DNA from: Candidatus Gemmiger stercoripullorum
Lineage (GTDB): Bacteria > Bacillota > Clostridia > Oscillospirales > Ruminococcaceae
Length of the DNA stretch: 39,838 nucleotides
Direction: 5' to 3'
Assembly: GCA_019119365.1 (NCBI GenBank)
Contig: DWXD01000062.1
Span: forward strand, 1 to 39,838
Position 1 is the first letter of the stretch, and every line of letters begins with the position of its first letter. The notes below the pieces were generated by a model. The model was not told the origin of the DNA. It worked only from the letters and a program-made list of their open reading frames with translations, and did not search any database. Position numbers and translations under genes: made by a program. Positions 1 through 6,866 of the stretch are shown one piece after another.

Positions 1-29
1 GATGTGGGTTCGGCCCTCCACTGCCTCTT

Positions 30-145
30 ACGGCAGCTTCAGCCTGCCTCTTAACTCTCAACTCTTGACAGCAAACTCTAAACTCTTAACTCTCAACTCT
101 TGATAACAAACTCTTCGCTCTCAACTCTCAAAAACTAACTCTCCT
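30..145. repeat. Heptanucleotide repeat array (copy A)
   Basis: The stretch is made of degenerate 7-base units that read ACTCTNA on this strand (TNAGAGT on the other), broken by short spacers such as GACAGCA and GATAACA. The same units form the arms of the elements at 8495-8668, 9412-9611 and 29481-29548. No 95-base core is seen here, so this is a degenerate or arm-only copy. A small hairpin (CTGCC/GGCAG) lies just upstream around 20-35. The gene to the left is outside the window. Confidence 0.75.
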
Positions 146-149
146 TTGC

Positions 150-178
150 TTGCAAACTGCGCCCAAACGCGGTATAAT
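150..178 (+). promoter_or_regulatory. Promoter of the lipoprotein gene
   Basis: TTGCAA (150-155) and TATAAT (173-178) are separated by 17 bases. Transcription from here would give a leader of about 80 bases before the ATG at 265, and begins just after the heptad array. Confidence 0.65.
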
Positions 179-264
179 GCTTTCATATGCGCGCTGCGCA
201 GCCAAACACAGCGGAGGACCGGCCCGCGCCGGTGTTTCCATACATGAAGGAGCGTTTGTTTTCG

Positions 265-1401
265 ATGAATTCTTTGCGTACTAAATTCCTCAGCCTGGGC
301 CTGGCGCTGGTCATGGCGCTCACCGCCACCGGCTGCGCGATCAGGACCCCCGCCACCGTCGGGCACATCGGCTCGGTGGAGATCCCGGCCGGCATCTATC
401 TGCTGGCCCAGTATGAAGCCTACTCCACCGCCGCCGGGGACGCCGACCTCGCCACCGGCGAAACGGCCGACGACGTCGCCGCCGTGCTGAAAGCGGAGTG
501 CACCGGCGAGATCGGCGGCGAGCAGGTCACGACCGACGGCGCCGACTATGTCGCCCGGCTGACGCTGCGCAACCTGCAGTACTACGCCGCGGTCGAAGCC
601 AAGTTCGACGAACTCGGCGGCACGCTTTCGAGCTATTCCACCTCCGAAGCCGCCGAGCAGGCCGCGGAACTCTATGAAAGCAACAGCGACCTTTACCGCG
701 CCAACGGCATCGGCCAGGACACGCTGGAAGCCTACCAGCTCAACGCCGCCAAGGCCCAGTCCATCGCCCGCCTGATCTACGGCGAGGACGGCCAGACCCC
801 GCTGACCGACGAGGATTACACCACCTACCTGCAGGACGACTGCCTCTTCCTGGATACCGTGCAGCTGCCGCTGTTCGACGCCGCCACCTACGCCTTTGCC
901 GATGAGGACCAGAGCGAGCAGATCGCCGCTTTGGCGCAGCAGTGCGCCGATACGCTCAACGGCTGGGCCACTGCCGAGCAGGGCCGCAGCGAGCGCTATA
1001 CCTCGATGTATGAGGCCGCCCAGCAGTATGTGCCGCAGGCGTCCGAAGTCCTGGGCGCAACGATGGAATCCGCCGCTGCGCTCGACTATGTCGGCAGCTC
1101 GCTGATGACGCCGGAAGATATCGCCCTCTATGGTTCCAGCCTGACCGATTCGGTCGAGGAAAACGGCCTTGACCACTGGTTCGTCTTCAACACGGGCACC
1201 GCCTTTACGGTGATGTGCGCGGTCGACCCGCTCGAGGTCGCGAGCCTGGAAACCTACAAGGCCCAGCCGGAAGTGCTCACCGCCATGAAGGGCGATGAGG
1301 TCGAACAGATGCTGTACGACGAAGGCGCCGCCATGGAGCAGGCGCTGGACCAGAGCGCGATGAACGCCTACAAGCCGTCCAACATCAAGTACAGCGGCTG
1401 A
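265..1401 (+). CDS. Predicted lipoprotein, function unknown
   Basis: Encodes 378 residues. The N-terminus is a lipoprotein signal: basic start (RTK), a hydrophobic stretch and a lipobox ending TATGC with Cys24, so the mature protein is probably anchored to the outer face of the membrane. The rest is acidic, rich in Ala, Glu and Gln, and mostly helical in character. The shape (lipoprotein, about 350-380 residues, helical) is reminiscent of foldase-type lipoproteins seen in related Clostridia, but I do not see a clear PrsA/parvulin motif, so no function is assigned. I chose the ATG at 265 because AAGGAG lies 12 bases upstream and the signal peptide starts there; in-frame ATGs at 187 and 244 are also possible. 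It is followed by a terminator, so it is probably monocistronic. Confidence 0.8.
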   Translation: MNSLRTKFLSLGLALVMALTATGCAIRTPATVGHIGSVEIPAGIYLLAQYEAYSTAAGDADLATGETADDVAAVLKAECTGEIGGEQVTTDGADYVARLTLRNLQYYAAVEAKFDELGGTLSSYSTSEAAEQAAELYESNSDLYRANGIGQDTLEAYQLNAAKAQSIARLIYGEDGQTPLTDEDYTTYLQDDCLFLDTVQLPLFDAATYAFADEDQSEQIAALAQQCADTLNGWATAEQGRSERYTSMYEAAQQYVPQASEVLGATMESAAALDYVGSSLMTPEDIALYGSSLTDSVEENGLDHWFVFNTGTAFTVMCAVDPLEVASLETYKAQPEVLTAMKGDEVEQMLYDEGAAMEQALDQSAMNAYKPSNIKYSG

Positions 1402-1415
1402 TCTTTAGGATCGTT

Positions 1416-1447
1416 AAAAGCGGGCGGATGTCTTCCGCCCGCTTTTT
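1416..1447 (+). terminator. Intrinsic terminator
   Basis: A GCGGGCGG/CCGCCCGC stem with a 7-base loop is followed by TTTTT, and ends the lipoprotein transcript. Confidence 0.9.
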
Positions 1448-1476
1448 GTCTTTGTCTATCGCAGTAAGGAGACCCT

Positions 1477-2346
1477 ATGACCGAAAACCGCTTCAAAAAC
1501 CTGGCCCTCGAGGCGCTGGGCTGCTTTGTCTCGGCGCTGGGCGTCTACAGTTTTGCCGTGGCGGCCCAGGTACCGATCGACGGCATTGCCGGTGTCGGCG
1601 CCATTTTGTACCACCTGTTCGGGATGCCCATCGGCTTGTCCAACATCCTGCTCAACGTGCCCATTGTGCTGTACTGCTTCAAGCTGCTCGGGCGCGGCTT
1701 TTTCCTGCGCAGCGTGCGCTGCATGGTGATGTTCGCCTTCTTTACCGACTTTGTCCTGCCCATGCTGCCGGTCTACACCGGCGACCGCCTGCTCGCCGCC
1801 GTCTGCGGCGGCGTGGTCATGGGCATTGGCGACGCGCTGATCTATATGCAGAATTCCAGCACCGGCGGCGTCGATTTCATCACAATGGCCATCAAGGTCA
1901 AGCACCCGCACCTGCCGTTCGGCAACCTGACCTTCGGCGCGGCGCTGGCCGTGATCCTGGCCAACGGCGTCGTTTTCCGCGACGTCGACGCCATCATCTA
2001 CGGCCTGATCCTCAATTTCCTGGCCTCCACCGTCATCAACCGCATGATGTTCGGCTTCAATTCCTGCATGCTGGCCATGATCGTTACCGAAAACGGCCCC
2101 GCCGCCTGCGAGGCCATCGACCGCGAAGTCGACCGCGGCTCCACCATCCTCAAGGGCTACGGCGGCTACAAGCAGGACCCGCGCGACGTTGTGCTGTGCG
2201 CCTGCAGCTCCAAGCAGCTGTACGAGATCGAAAAGGTCATCAAGCGCCTGGACCCCGGCAGCTTTATCATCATGCTGCAGGCCAACGAGATCCAGGGCGA
2301 AGGCTTCCGCCGCCTTGTGCTCGGCAAAAACGAAAAAAAGGGATAG
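1477..2346 (+). CDS. YitT/DUF161-family membrane protein with C-terminal DUF2179-like domain
   Basis: Encodes 289 residues. The first about 200 residues hold five to six hydrophobic segments, including the family-typical stretch around PIDGIAGVGAILYHLFGMPIG and a Gly-rich SSTGGVDF segment. The last about 80 residues form a soluble domain (GYGGYKQDPRDVVLCACSS, then FIIMLQANEIQGEGF) that matches the usual DUF2179 tail of YitT proteins. The length fits the family (about 280-290). The role of YitT proteins is not established; they are integral membrane proteins common in Firmicutes. The start has AAGGAG about 7 bases upstream (1466-1471). It sits alone between two terminators. Confidence 0.88.
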   Translation: MTENRFKNLALEALGCFVSALGVYSFAVAAQVPIDGIAGVGAILYHLFGMPIGLSNILLNVPIVLYCFKLLGRGFFLRSVRCMVMFAFFTDFVLPMLPVYTGDRLLAAVCGGVVMGIGDALIYMQNSSTGGVDFITMAIKVKHPHLPFGNLTFGAALAVILANGVVFRDVDAIIYGLILNFLASTVINRMMFGFNSCMLAMIVTENGPAACEAIDREVDRGSTILKGYGGYKQDPRDVVLCACSSKQLYEIEKVIKRLDPGSFIIMLQANEIQGEGFRRLVLGKNEKKG

Positions 2347-2368
2347 GCAACACGGCCTTCCATAATAG

Positions 2369-2416
2369 AAAAGCGCAGCCGCCTTCCCCACCGGGGGAAG
2401 GCGGCTGCGCCTTTTT
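2369..2416. terminator. Bidirectional terminator between convergent genes
   Basis: A 16-base GC-rich stem (CGCAGCCGCCTTCCCC and its complement) has an A-run before it and TTTTT after it. It serves the YitT gene on the plus strand and the glycosyltransferase on the minus strand. Confidence 0.9.
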
Positions 2417-2424
2417 ATTGATGT

Positions 2425-3414
2425 TCAGGTGATTTTCAGCGCGCGCTGGATGCGGTAGACCGCATAGCGGAACAGCCCGGCGATCATGCTGCCCTCCGCC
2501 CAGATATAGTTGGGCAGGTTGCGCCAGTAAAATTTGGGCTTGTCCACTTTGGGCAGCGCGGCGCGCGCTTCGGCAAAGCCCTTGGCATAGTCGCCGCCAA
2601 AGCCGCGCAGGCGGAACATGACCACCTTCAAAAGATACCCCAGCGCCAGCGGCACGGCGTTTACAACCAGCATCAGCGCCGGCATGTTTTTGTACGGCAG
2701 CAGGATGCTGTTGCGCCCGCTCTGGATGCTTTTGAACGGGTTGTAGCGCACGGCGCCGGTCGTTGCGCCGCAGATATGGCGGCAGCGCGCAGTGGGGCAG
2801 TAGACGTTTTTGTAGCCGAAATTGTTGGCGCGCCAGCTCAGGTCCACATCCTCGTAATAGGCAAAAAACAGCTCGTCGAACACGCCGATCTCGTCCAGGA
2901 TGCTTTTGCGGTACAGCGCCGCGCCGCCGCAGGCCGAAAAGATGCGGCACGGGCGCTGGTAGCGGCTGGCTTTCAGCCCGTCGCCGCGCTTGCAGGCAAA
3001 GCCCAGCAGCGTGACATAGTCCCCGGCGTCGTCGGCCAGTTCGGGTTCGTAATAGCGCAGCATCAGGCTGCTCACGGCAAAAATGCGTTTGTCGGCTTCG
3101 GCCGTGCGCAGCAGCTCGGCCAGCCACTGCGGTTCGGCAAAGGCGTCGTTGTTGAACAGCGCGACGTATTCGCCTTTGGCAATGGCGATGCCCTGGTTGA
3201 CCGCGTGGGAAAAACCGGTGTTTTCGCTGTTTTCGATCAGCGTGTAGCGCGCGCGGCCGCAGTAGCTGCGCGCGATGGCAAGGCTCTCGTCGGTCGAACC
3301 GTTGTCGACGACGATCAGCTCAAAGTCCGGCTCGCTCTGCGCCCAGATGGATTCGATCGAATCCCGCAGCCACCCGGCGCCGTTTAAGTTGGGGATGATA
3401 ACGCTTGCCTTCAT
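2425..3414 (-). CDS. Glycosyltransferase family 2 protein
   Basis: Encodes 329 residues. The N-terminus MKASVIIPNLNG, then VVDNGSTDES and ENTGFSHAVNQG, is the typical GT-A fold of family 2. The NNDAF motif stands in the place of the DxD metal-binding motif, and FAYYEDVDLSWR marks the acceptor/catalytic region. This form resembles rhamnosyl- and other polysaccharide sugar transferases. The last about 90 residues contain hydrophobic stretches that may touch the membrane. It probably adds a sugar from a nucleotide donor to a cell-surface glycan; the sugar cannot be read from sequence. The start at 3414 is set by an AGGAGGT site; an upstream in-frame ATG lies inside the preceding gene. It is 13 bases downstream of the zinc-ribbon gene, so the two are an operon. 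Confidence 0.9.
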   Translation of the reverse strand: MKASVIIPNLNGAGWLRDSIESIWAQSEPDFELIVVDNGSTDESLAIARSYCGRARYTLIENSENTGFSHAVNQGIAIAKGEYVALFNNDAFAEPQWLAELLRTAEADKRIFAVSSLMLRYYEPELADDAGDYVTLLGFACKRGDGLKASRYQRPCRIFSACGGAALYRKSILDEIGVFDELFFAYYEDVDLSWRANNFGYKNVYCPTARCRHICGATTGAVRYNPFKSIQSGRNSILLPYKNMPALMLVVNAVPLALGYLLKVVMFRLRGFGGDYAKGFAEARAALPKVDKPKFYWRNLPNYIWAEGSMIAGLFRYAVYRIQRALKIT

Positions 3415-3427
3415 GCCAGGACCTCCT

Positions 3428-3868
3428 TTACAACAGCAGCCGCGCCAGCGCCAGCGGCCGCAGGCGGTGCAAAAGCGGCGCGAACAGCGGCAGCAGCGGC
3501 TGGGCGGCGAACGCGATGGCCAGCGCGAGCACCACGGCCGAAAGGATCGCCAGCCAGAGCAAAAACGCCTGCGCCAGCTTTTGGCGGTCGGGGCGGTCGG
3601 TGCCGCCGCAGGCCCACGCCAACAGCACAATGAGCCCGACGCCCGGGAGGCTGAACAAAAGCAGCGCGCCCAGGTAGCCGCCCAGCGTGGGGCGCGCAGC
3701 GCGCGGCGGCGTGTGGTAGCGCGGCCCCGGCGCGGGGGCGGTGCGCGGCGGCTGGTAGCGCGGGGGTGGCGGCGGGGGCTGCACCGGGGCCGGGCGGCCG
3801 CAGCGCGGGCAGGCGCGCGCCCCGGCCGGCAGCAGCAGGCCGCACTGGGGGCAATAGATCAGTTGCAT
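3428..3868 (-). CDS. Zinc-ribbon membrane protein
   Basis: Encodes 146 residues. It begins with a short zinc ribbon: CPQC at residues 6-9 and CPRC at 20-23. A proline-rich linker (PPPPPPRYQPPRTAPAP) follows, then two strongly hydrophobic segments (about 64-88 and 101-125). Such proteins are common in Firmicutes and generally unassigned. It is the first gene of a two-gene operon with the downstream glycosyltransferase. The GC content is very high, and the opposite strand also stays open. Function unknown. Confidence 0.75.
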   Translation of the reverse strand: MQLIYCPQCGLLLPAGARACPRCGRPAPVQPPPPPPRYQPPRTAPAPGPRYHTPPRAARPTLGGYLGALLLFSLPGVGLIVLLAWACGGTDRPDRQKLAQAFLLWLAILSAVVLALAIAFAAQPLLPLFAPLLHRLRPLALARLLL

Positions 3869-3898
3869 GGCAAAAAGCCTTCTTTCATAAAATTGCGC

Positions 3899-4327
3899 TC
3901 ACAGCGACAGCGGCCGGTCCAGCTGGGTGGACAGCACGATCTGCGTGTTGGTGGTGCCCAGGGTCTGGATACGGGTCAGCAGGTGCTCCAGCTCGTCGAT
4001 GCCCGCGCAGCTCACCTTGACGGTGAAATTGTACGAACCGGTCACGCGGTAGCACTGCAGCACGTCCGGCTCGCCGGCGATCATGGACAAAAACGCCTCC
4101 CGGGATTCCGGGTGCGTCTGCACCGAGATCAGCGCCTGTACGCGGGTGGGTTCGTCGGGCCGGTGCAGCAGCACGGTGTACCCGCCGATGACGCCCTCCT
4201 GCTCCAGGCGGTGGATGCGGCTGGAGACCGCCGGGCTGGTCAGGTTGATCTTCTGCGCGATCTCCTTGACCGGCATGCGCGCATTTTGTACCATAAGCTG
4301 TATGATTTTTCGGTCCAGATCGTCCAC
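3899..4327 (-). CDS. Lrp/AsnC-family transcriptional regulator
   Basis: Encodes 142 residues from a GTG start. Residues 1-50 form the N-terminal helix-turn-helix (LDRKIIQLMVQNARMPVKEI ... LTSPAVSSRIHRLEQEGVIGGY), and the remainder is the RAM/Lrp-type effector domain with the VTGSYNFTVKV strand. These proteins assemble into dimers or octamers and sense amino acids or similar metabolites; the ligand cannot be told here. I chose GTG at 4327 because GGGAGGG sits 7 bases upstream and the homology begins there; ATGs further up would add unconserved residues. It is transcribed alone from a TTGTAT-17-TATAAT promoter, back to back with a strong orphan promoter at 4509. Confidence 0.9.
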   Translation of the reverse strand: MDDLDRKIIQLMVQNARMPVKEIAQKINLTSPAVSSRIHRLEQEGVIGGYTVLLHRPDEPTRVQALISVQTHPESREAFLSMIAGEPDVLQCYRVTGSYNFTVKVSCAGIDELEHLLTRIQTLGTTNTQIVLSTQLDRPLSL

Positions 4328-4470
4328 GCGGGACCCTCCCATCCTGTGCGTTTTATGCAAAGCGCACAAAAAAATAAAATGAAGGAAAAGACCTTTGTGC
4401 GGAACATCAAAAACAGGAAAACGGTGTTTTCTCCGCCCGCTGCTGAAGGAATTAAAGTATATCCGGGCTA

Positions 4471-4499
4471 ATTATAATAAAATGAAAACAAAAATACAA
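4471..4499 (-). promoter_or_regulatory. Promoter of the Lrp/AsnC gene
   Basis: On the minus strand TTGTAT (4499-4494) and TATAAT (4476-4471) are 17 bases apart. The leader would be about 135 bases and contains a short GTGCG/CGCAC inverted repeat. Confidence 0.7.
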
Positions 4500-4508
4500 G
4501 GGTTTGGT

Positions 4509-4536
4509 TTGACAATTTCCGGCGGAACTGTATAAT
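4509..4536 (+). promoter_or_regulatory. Consensus promoter with no gene directly downstream
   Basis: Perfect TTGACA (4509-4514) and perfect TATAAT (4531-4536) with a 16-base spacer. It lies 10 bases from the divergent Lrp promoter and reads into a terminator about 50 bases downstream of the expected start. Confidence 0.8.
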
Positions 4537-4542
4537 ACTAAC

Positions 4543-4624
4543 TATAACAAAGACATTCACTGACCTTTATATACTTTCCCACCCCTCTATGCACAAAAGC
4601 CCGCTGTAAAGCGGGCTTTTGTGC
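4543..4624 (+). ncRNA. Candidate small RNA (promoter-terminator unit)
   Basis: The region between the consensus promoter and the 14-base-stem terminator could yield an RNA of about 80 bases. No open frame with a ribosome site is present; the only ATG (4589) opens six codons inside the terminator. The rest of the 399-base gap holds the two divergent promoters and the next gene's promoter. It might instead be an attenuated leader for the gene at 4727. Confidence 0.45.
4591..4624. terminator. Intrinsic terminator
   Basis: GCACAAAAGCCCGC pairs perfectly with its complement over 14 bases around a TGTAAA loop. The T-run is part of the stem on both strands. Confidence 0.85.
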
Positions 4625-4685
4625 TGTGCGGCGTCCGTCGCCGCAAAGGAAAAGCGCCGGTCGCCGCCCCGCCCCTTTACAAATG

Positions 4686-4694
4686 TGCTATAAT
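4686..4694 (+). promoter_or_regulatory. Extended -10 promoter upstream of the UPF0340 gene
   Basis: TGC directly precedes TATAAT (4689-4694). No good -35 is visible at 16-18 bases, which is normal for extended -10 promoters. Confidence 0.6.
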
Positions 4695-4726
4695 AGAACC
4701 AAACCGGAAAGGGGAGGGCAACGACT

Positions 4727-5287
4727 ATGGAACATACGCTGGATACCGCCCGCATCACGGCCGAAAGCCGCCAGGCGGTGCAGGAACTGCTGGCCGCAGC
4801 CGGGCTGCGCGCCGGGGATATCTTTGTCATCGGCTGCTCCAGCAGCGAGATCGTGGGCGGGCACATCGGCAAAGACAGCAGCATGGAGGCCGCCGCGGCC
4901 GTGCTGGCCGGCGTGGCCCCGGTGCTGGCCGAAAAGGGGGTCAGCCTGGCCGCCCAGTGCTGCGAACACCTCAACCGCGCCATTGTGCTGGAGCGCGCCG
5001 TGGCCGAGCGCTACGGCTATGAACCGGTCAACGCCGTGCCGCAGCCCCACGCGGGCGGCAGCTGGGCCACCAGCTGCTGGCGGGCTTTCCGTGACCCCGT
5101 GCTGGTGGAGGAGGTCCGCGCCGCCGCGGGCATCGACATCGGCGGCACGCTCATCGGCATGCACCTGCGCCGCGTGGCCGTGCCGGTGCGGCTGAGCCTT
5201 GACAAGATCGGCCAGGCCAACATTCTGTGCGCCCGCACCCGCCCGCCTTACATTGGCGGGGCGCGCGCCGTTTACCAGGAGATGTGA
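4727..5287 (+). CDS. TIGR01440/UPF0340 family protein (YwlG-like)
   Basis: Encodes 186 residues, the usual length for the family (about 180-190). Family-typical segments are VIGCSSSEIVGGHIGKDSS near residue 34-53, AAQCCEHLNRAIVLER, and the C-terminal GIDIGGTLIGMHLRRVAVPVR followed by ANILCARTRPPYIGGARA. The biochemical role is unknown; the B. subtilis homologue YwlG is encoded close to glyA and upp. It has GGGGAGGG about 10 bases upstream. It is the first gene of an operon with the YggS gene, 2 bases downstream of its stop, so they are probably translationally coupled. Confidence 0.88.
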   Translation: MEHTLDTARITAESRQAVQELLAAAGLRAGDIFVIGCSSSEIVGGHIGKDSSMEAAAAVLAGVAPVLAEKGVSLAAQCCEHLNRAIVLERAVAERYGYEPVNAVPQPHAGGSWATSCWRAFRDPVLVEEVRAAAGIDIGGTLIGMHLRRVAVPVRLSLDKIGQANILCARTRPPYIGGARAVYQEM

Positions 5288-5289
5288 AC

Positions 5290-6012
5290 ATGCTCAACCA
5301 GGAAACACTGGCCCGCATGGCCGAAAATGTGGCAGCCATCCGCCGGACAATGGCCGAAGCCGCCCGCAAAGCCGGGCGCGATGCGGCCGAAATACGCCTG
5401 TGCGCCGCCTGCAAGACCCGCACGGTCGAGGAGGTGCGCGCCAGCGCGGACCTTGCCATCGACCTGTTTGGCGAAAACCATGTGCAGGAGCTTGTGGAAA
5501 AGACCGACGCCGGGGCCTATGCGGGCAAGCCGGGGCATTTTATCGGCCACCTGCAGACCAACAAGGTCAACAAGGTCGTGGGCCGCGCGGCGGTCATCGA
5601 AAGCGTGGACAGCGAGCGCCTGCTGCAGAAGATCGAAGCCGCGGCCGCCCGCGCCGGTCTTGTGCAGGATATTTTGATCGAGGTCAATATCGGGGCCGAA
5701 GCCAGCAAGAGCGGCATTGCACCCGAAAGCCTGTGGCCGCTGGCCGAAGCCGCCGAGGCCGCCACCCACCTGCGCCTGCGCGGGCTGATGGCCATCCCAC
5801 CCGCCGATGCGACGCCGGAAATGACCCGCCGCTTTTTTGCGGCCATGCGCGAGCTTTTGGCCGCGCTGCAGGCCCGGCAGTATGCCCGCGCCGTGCCGGA
5901 TACGCTCTCGATGGGCATGAGCGGCGACTATGCCGCCGCCATTGAGGAAGGCGCGACCATCGTGCGCATCGGCACCGCAATCTACGGCGCGCGGGACTAC
6001 GCGAAACACTAA
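5290..6012 (+). CDS. YggS/PLPBP family pyridoxal-phosphate homeostasis protein
   Basis: Encodes 240 residues. The fold is that of the alanine-racemase N-terminal barrel. The PLP lysine is in LCAACKTRTVEEV (family VSKT; here ACKT), followed by GENHVQEL, HFIGHLQTNKVNKV and the C-terminal LSMGMSGDYAAAIEEGATIVRIGTAIYG phosphate-binding part. The family binds PLP without known catalysis and buffers B6 vitamers and amino-acid metabolism. ATG at 5290 is chosen because AGGAG lies 8 bases upstream; a longer frame would overlap the previous gene. Confidence 0.93.
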   Translation: MLNQETLARMAENVAAIRRTMAEAARKAGRDAAEIRLCAACKTRTVEEVRASADLAIDLFGENHVQELVEKTDAGAYAGKPGHFIGHLQTNKVNKVVGRAAVIESVDSERLLQKIEAAAARAGLVQDILIEVNIGAEASKSGIAPESLWPLAEAAEAATHLRLRGLMAIPPADATPEMTRRFFAAMRELLAALQARQYARAVPDTLSMGMSGDYAAAIEEGATIVRIGTAIYGARDYAKH

Positions 6013-6025
6013 AAACCAACATGCA

Positions 6026-6052
6026 GCGCCCGGCCGTTTTGCCCGGGCGCTT
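6026..6052 (+). terminator. Weak hairpin after yggS
   Basis: GCGCCCGG pairs with CCGGGCGC over an 8-9 base loop, followed by only CTTG. It may contribute to termination together with the stronger hairpin at 6242. Confidence 0.35.
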
Positions 6053-6140
6053 GCCGTTGACCGTGGGGGCATTCCATATCCGCCCGTGAATGTTCGCAAC
6101 GCGGCAAGGTCCCCGGTCGGTCGCTGTGTTCCCGACATTC

Positions 6141-6216
6141 TGTAGGGGACGATGCTCGCATCGTCCCGCAAAGAGCCTCCCGCCCCGCGGGCCGATGCCA
6201 AGCATCGGCCCCTACA
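6141..6216. repeat. REP-like palindromic element with TGTAGGGG ends
   Basis: The 76-base unit starts TGTAGGGG and ends CCCCTACA. Inside are two stem-loops in opposite orientation: GACGATGC/GCATCGTC and GGCCGATGC/GCATCGGCC, joined by a GC-rich linker. The layout is that of a paired REP/BIME-type or small MITE-like repeat. No other copy is in the window, so its repeated nature is inferred. Confidence 0.7.
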
Positions 6217-6241
6217 TAGGTTTGCGATGCCGCCGGGCTCT

Positions 6242-6273
6242 GCGCCCCCCTTTTTGAAGGGGGGCGCTTTTTT
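6242..6273 (+). terminator. Intrinsic terminator
   Basis: GCGCCCCCC pairs with GGGGGGCGC over an 8-base loop and is followed by TTTTTT. The T-run is on the plus strand, so it ends the UPF0340-yggS transcript. Confidence 0.85.
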
Positions 6274-6278
6274 GCTGC

Positions 6279-6866
6279 CTATTCGATCTGGATGCCGGCG
6301 CTGTCCAGCAGCGCGACGACCTCGGGGAAACTGAACCGCGCGCCCTTCAGCTTGTTGGCGGCGGGGTCGATGGCATAGGCTTCGGCGCGGCGGAAGTCGG
6401 CTTTCTGCAGGTCGCACCGCGTAAAGGCCGTGCGCCCCAGCGGCGCGCCGGAAAAATCCGCCCCGGCCAGCGCGCAGCCGTCAAACACACATTCCCGGAA
6501 CTGGCAGGTGGAAAAATCGAACCCCGCCAGCGCCAGGCCGGAAAAATCGCTGTATTGGAAGCTGCAGTTTGTAAGCGCCGCAAACGGCTGCGCCACGGCG
6601 CTGCGCCCGGTCAGCCCGCCCCAGGCAATGCTGCGGAACGCGCAGTTTTCCATCACGGCGTCCCGCATCAGGCAAAAGCTGAACACGACCCCCGAAAGCT
6701 GGCAGCGCACAAACCGGCAGTCGATAAAGCTGCAGTTCTGTGCGCGCAGGCCCTGCCAGCGGCAGGCTTCAAACGTACAGTCGCGGAATTCCGTGTCCTG
6801 CAGCACATCGCCGGGGGCAAAGGCGGTCAGCGTCTCGCCCTGGCGGAGCTGTTTTCTGGCAGGCAT
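6279..6866 (-). CDS. Pentapeptide-repeat protein
   Basis: Encodes 195 residues. From about residue 25 to 165 the sequence follows the A(D/N)LxX pentapeptide pattern in its Cys/Phe-rich form (TEFRDCTFEACRWQGLRAQN, CSFIDCRFVRCQLSG, CSFQYSDFSGLALAGFDFST). The product should fold as a right-handed quadrilateral beta-helix. Some such proteins (Qnr, MfpA) mimic DNA and protect gyrase, but nothing here shows that role. The start codon directly follows the TAA of the upstream ATPase gene (TAAATG), so translation is probably coupled and the two products may act together. Confidence 0.88.
   Translation of the reverse strand: MPARKQLRQGETLTAFAPGDVLQDTEFRDCTFEACRWQGLRAQNCSFIDCRFVRCQLSGVVFSFCLMRDAVMENCAFRSIAWGGLTGRSAVAQPFAALTNCSFQYSDFSGLALAGFDFSTCQFRECVFDGCALAGADFSGAPLGRTAFTRCDLQKADFRRAEAYAIDPAANKLKGARFSFPEVVALLDSAGIQIE

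Noticed and set aside
65-100. TTGACA inside the first heptad array as a promoter
   Set aside because: No -10 hexamer lies at 16-18 bases; the match is a by-product of the ACTCTTGA unit.
187-264. Longer N-terminus of the first lipoprotein from ATG 187 or 244
   Set aside because: The ATG at 187 is only about 8 bases from the expected transcription start and has no ribosome site; both additions precede a complete lipoprotein signal.
4589-4609. Six-codon leader peptide (MHKSPL) before the terminator
   Set aside because: No ribosome site upstream, and the codons lie inside the terminator stem; no amino-acid run that would suggest attenuation.
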